NCBI RefSeq assembly: GCF_000275845.1
Contig: NW_006766890.1
Span: 849,646 to 897,173, forward strand
Length of the DNA: 47,528 nucleotides
Direction: 5' to 3'
Source: Dichomitus squalens LYAD-421 SS1
Lineage: Eukaryota; Basidiomycota; Agaricomycetes; Polyporales; Polyporaceae
Part shown: positions 44,709 to 47,528 of the stretch, piece after piece
How positions within the stretch are numbered: position 1 is the first letter of the stretch
How the letters are laid out: each line of letters begins with the position of its first letter
Made by a program: the position numbers and the translations under genes
Notes under the pieces: model-generated
What the model was told of the DNA's origin: nothing
Database searches by the model: none
What the model saw: the letters and a program-made list of their open reading frames with translations, nothing else

Positions 44709-45480
44709 TCATGAAGAGAACGCTGCCGCAGTAGCCGCGAACATGTTGTGATGCGGCTGGTGGTCGGGTGCCACGGACTGGTATCCGTGGCCGAAGGAGC
44801 TGTACGACATGTGGTGTTTGAGGAAGGGCGAGTGGGCGGACGGACGGCCCGCTTGCGCGAACACCGACGACGATGGCGCGTGGCTGTGCGCATTCTGCAG
44901 CGAAGCGAGGTAGAAGGGGTCGGTGGTGGTGAAAAGGGAGGTGTTGGGAGAGGGGAGCTCGTGGTGGGAGTGGTCGAGGGGTATCATGTGCACCGAGAGG
45001 CTCGTTTTGCGGGGGCGATGTGCGGGGGAGTGCGACACACCTGACACTGACGACTGTGGCGTACGGGAGAAAGGCGCTGAGGAGGTCGACGGAGATGCGG
45101 GGGAAGCGAGGAGGAGGTCCTCGACCATGCGCTCATCCTCGTCCATGTCGTCCGACTCTGGGGTCTCGTCGATGGAGCACCTCATCTTGGTGCTGGAGAC
45201 GCTGTTGTGCCTCATACATGCGGCCTCGGAGGGGTCCAAAGAGATGCTCGCAGATGGCGTACGCATGACTGGTGAGTTCAGTGGACCGCTTCGGGAGGCG
45301 TTATGGGCCATTTGTTGGGAGAGGAGGGCCTGCTGGAGTTGCGCCTGGTTTGCCTTTGTCAATGACATCCGTGGACGTCTGTGGCGGACGGGCACGCACC
45401 TGGAGAGCAGCGAGCTCCATTGCTTCCTGGCCGATATGGTTCGCGTTAAGGGAGGCAACGAGGTCGTCGACGGAGCTCAT
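44709..45480 (-). CDS. small Ser/His-rich protein of unknown function
   Basis: Two exons (45480-45400 and 45353-44709) with a 46-nt intron give 241 aa. The N-terminus MSSVDDLVASLNANHIGQEA continues into a Gln/Leu/Ala helix (LAALQANQAQLQQALLSQQM) that likely forms an amphipathic or coiled structure. The rest is Ser/Pro-rich with a short acidic patch (ESDDMDEDERMVEDLL), an RPRKTS basic site and a His-rich, Tyr/Phe-containing C-terminus ending AATAAAFSS. There is no catalytic motif, signal peptide or membrane helix. I recall similar N-termini in agaricomycete hypothetical proteins, but I cannot name a family. A regulatory or scaffold role is only a guess. The start is the first ATG of the exon and gives the best helix. 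Confidence 0.75.
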
Positions 45481-45785
45481 GATGTGGGGCAGGCAAGGGA
45501 CGTTGGAGGATAGATGGTAGATCGCTATGTGGGGGACAGGGGGCAATGCAAGATAAGTCTGCGAGGAGGGAAGGAGCTCAAATACTGCAGCAGATCTCAG
45601 CGAGATCTCAGTCACGGACCGGTCCGGTTACCATATACGGGGTGATCGTTCCGAGCTTAGGCGAGAAGCAGGCGTCTAAACCATCTCCCCCGCACCGCCG
45701 GTTTCGCTTCCTTTTCCCCGCCACTCGTCCATCCGCCCGGCCTTGCGTCTTGTGCTTGCGCCTTCTGGTTCCTCCTTCCGTCCGC

Positions 45786-46238
45786 ATGCAGTCCGCCCCG
45801 TCTGCCAACGCCGCCAACACGCACAGCACCTCGGTAGCTCGTTTGGGTGCCGGGACTCGTGCAGATCGCGTCCTGCTCGAATCAAGCGATCGTTGTCTCA
45901 CGTTGGCGCAGCGTTTCCCCGAAGTTACACGGCTTGTCCCACCTCTCGGGCATCATCTGTATCATTCCTGTAGCTAGACGTGGCGCAGGATAAGGATAAG
46001 GTACGAGCAACGGTCGGCGTACGTGGTCCACGCTCACTTACCTTCCTCGGCATAGTCCTCGAATCTTCCCGTCCAAATGATGGTGATCTTCCGTCCAATT
46101 CCTGCTCCCGGTCGGACTGCGCTTTGCCTTCTCCTTCCCATCCCGTTAGACCTCCGAGTCCGCGACCCCAATGACGAGGATCTGCGTCCTCCTTTCTGGC
46201 CCCCGCGCTCGTCAGAAGGCGCACGAGACGAGTGCTAA
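45786..46238 (+). CDS. tentative small three-exon gene
   Basis: The exons 45786-45833, 45974-46000 and 46056-46238 join in phase 0 to an 85-aa product. The introns (140 and 55 nt) have GT...AG ends, and a branch-point-like CTCAC lies before the second acceptor. The first 25 residues are polar (MQSAPSANAANTHSTS then LDVAQDKDK). The third exon reads PVQMMVIFRPIPAPGRTALC, a hydrophobic LLLPIPLDLRV and an acidic-Pro tail (DPNDEDLRPPFWPPRSS). I recognise no family. It is divergent from the small protein gene at 45480. Competing frames exist (one open from 45980 to 46174), so the model may be wrong or incomplete at its 3' end. Confidence 0.35.
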
Positions 46239-47108
46239 TCCTTCATGAGGGTCTCCCTCGAGGCGAGACCGGTCTGTATCAGACGAGCGGTTTGCCACAT
46301 GTGATAACGTTTCTGGTAACTGATGTGCTTCCGGACTGCTTCCAGAAGGCCGCCACGCCACCCGGATAGGTGGACAGGTATCGCAGAACGTCGCCTGCCG
46401 TCGCTGCTTGCACCGGTCCAAGCTCAGTCCGTCTCTCTTCCCCTCAGCGGAGCTCCGTGCTTTGTGTTTGGTGACACGACTGCGGACGCCACGCCAGTAA
46501 CGGACAACGACGACGTCTCATAGCCTCATGCTGTCCTGGACACGGTACCCACGCCTTGTCGTCGGACGCGTAGCTCACTTGCTGGATCTTACGACGCTGC
46601 CGGCGGAGTCTGCGTGTTGCCCCTGCAGCCGCGACTAGTCTCCACCAGGCCGGGCGCACAGTGCCTACAACAAGCTCTTCGCTCTACTAGGGTCCCTTGT
46701 ACCCCTTGTTGCAACCCGATGCTCATATGAAAGTCTACTGCCTCCGCCATCGGGATAGGGGCCTTCCTTCGATCATCCGAGGTGCTTCTCGCCCCGGCCC
46801 GTGGCGGGCCGCGTGCTCCCGTCTCCATGAACGTCGCGTTTGTGTGTTCTGTACTGGGCCGCGGCACGCCTATAGAGCGGCCTGACTCTTGCAGCCCCGT
46901 CTAGGCCTCCAGCGATGCTCCCGGAAGGGTCCCTGTGGAACTTGAATTGCTGCGATTATATGCCCGGCGCATCGCTGTCCACGCCCTTGCGGTTCCTCGG
47001 GCTTCTTATCACCGTCTGTTCGGTAGTTTCTCAAGGTCAATGAAGTGCTCCGCGAGCACCGCGTGAAGCGCCAGATTACGGAGGTTGGGGAACAAGGAGA
47101 GGATGAGC

Positions 47109-47233
47109 GCATTACCGCCACATTCCCAGCATGTTCCCATCACATTCCGCCGGACCTGGGAATATCATGGTATTAACTGCATTACGCACACATTGCGACC
47201 ATGTTCCATCCTATGTTCCCAGCACATTCCCAG
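47109..47233. repeat. two diverged direct copies of a ~40-bp unit
   Basis: A unit beginning GCATTACCGCCACATTCCC (47109) returns as GCATTACGCACACATTGCG (47179), 70 bp later. Both continue with CATGTTCC and further ACATTCC/TGTTCC words, and CACATTCCCAG recurs exactly at 47119-47129 and 47223-47233. This looks like a worn tandem repeat or the edge of a mobile element. Confidence 0.6.
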
Positions 47234-47271
47234 TCGTGGAGAATCTGGAGCGTATCAGGATCTGCGGGTTT

Positions 47272-47289
47272 AATATATCATGATATATT
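47272..47289. repeat. 18-bp perfect AT-rich palindrome
   Basis: AATATATCATGATATATT reads the same on both strands and is followed by more AT-rich sequence (TTAATATTAATC). It lies just right of the diverged repeats, and the pair could mark a regulatory site, an insertion point or an unwinding element. Confidence 0.6.
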
Positions 47290-47528
47290 TAATATTAATC
47301 AACATATTAGCGCGTTATCAGTCCGGACGTCCCGCGTGCTCGCGACCCCATTGGGGAGCTCATGCACGACGATCCATCAGCGGGGTCAACATTGATTGAA
47401 GCCAGTGATACAAACGGAGACATGTATTGAGCATGGAGTACAAATCAGGTAGATACATGGGATGGTGGAAGCTCGCGCGCGGGTCATATAACACCTGCTA
47501 TGGCACTTGCTGAGGTAGGCAAGGAGCT

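Larger units (their letters stand above)
46239..47528. other. window tail without a supported gene
   Basis: Only short frames occur here. The region becomes AT-rich near 47160-47310 and carries the diverged repeats and the palindrome listed separately. The last 200 bp show nothing I can assign. Confidence 0.4.

Overview
This window is nuclear DNA of a filamentous fungus, almost certainly a basidiomycete and most likely an Agaricomycete. The genes are split by many very short introns of about 42-75 nt with GT...AG ends. Coding exons are GC-rich with strong third-position GC. The recognisable proteins are conserved eukaryotic housekeeping proteins. There are no operons, no ribosome-binding sites, no CRISPR array, and I found no tRNA, rRNA or intact transposon. 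Because each real gene is a mosaic of exons, I rebuilt the models by hand from reading frames, splice signals and family knowledge; exon coordinates are in each entry.

Layout from left to right. A possible 3' fragment of a gene lies at 1-275. The AP-3 adaptor mu subunit (+, 966-2598) converges on a superoxide-dismutase-fold mitoribosomal protein (-, 2838-4038). That gene is divergent from the oligosaccharyltransferase subunit Ost2/DAD1 (+, 4299-4787). About 4 kb of gene-poor sequence follows. Two dispersed paralogues of an unrecognised family (+, 8787-9444 and 12510-13326) share four exons with conserved intron positions. A very large serine-rich coiled-coil protein (-, 14541-18478) is divergent from an isochorismatase-family hydrolase (+, 19070-20192). 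A Tra2-type SR splicing regulator (-, 21779-22880) and ribosomal protein eL18 (+, 23064-23850) share a short bidirectional promoter. Roughly 6 kb then holds no convincing gene. After it come an Atf1-type bZIP stress factor (+, 29878-31603), a nucleostemin/Nug1-type circularly permuted GTPase (+, 32455-34874), and a convergent giant MDR-family oxidoreductase with a ~700-residue disordered N-terminus (-, 35342-39245). Next are a membrane-anchored DUF3445/HODM-type protein (-, 39903-41800), another gene-poor 2.9 kb, a small conserved-looking unknown protein (-, 44709-45480), a tentative three-exon small gene (+, 45786-46238), and a tail with diverged repeats and an AT-rich palindrome.

The genes do not form one pathway. 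Several belong to broad cell functions: vesicle sorting (AP-3), N-glycosylation (Ost2), cytosolic and mitochondrial translation (eL18, SOD-fold protein), ribosome assembly (GTPase), splicing (Tra2) and stress transcription (Atf1). I see no defence system or biosynthetic cluster. The most novel-looking items are the unrecognised paralogue pair, the SOD-fold protein that lacks all four metal ligands, the two divergent genes whose first coding exon is only the ATG, and the huge disordered extension on the MDR enzyme.
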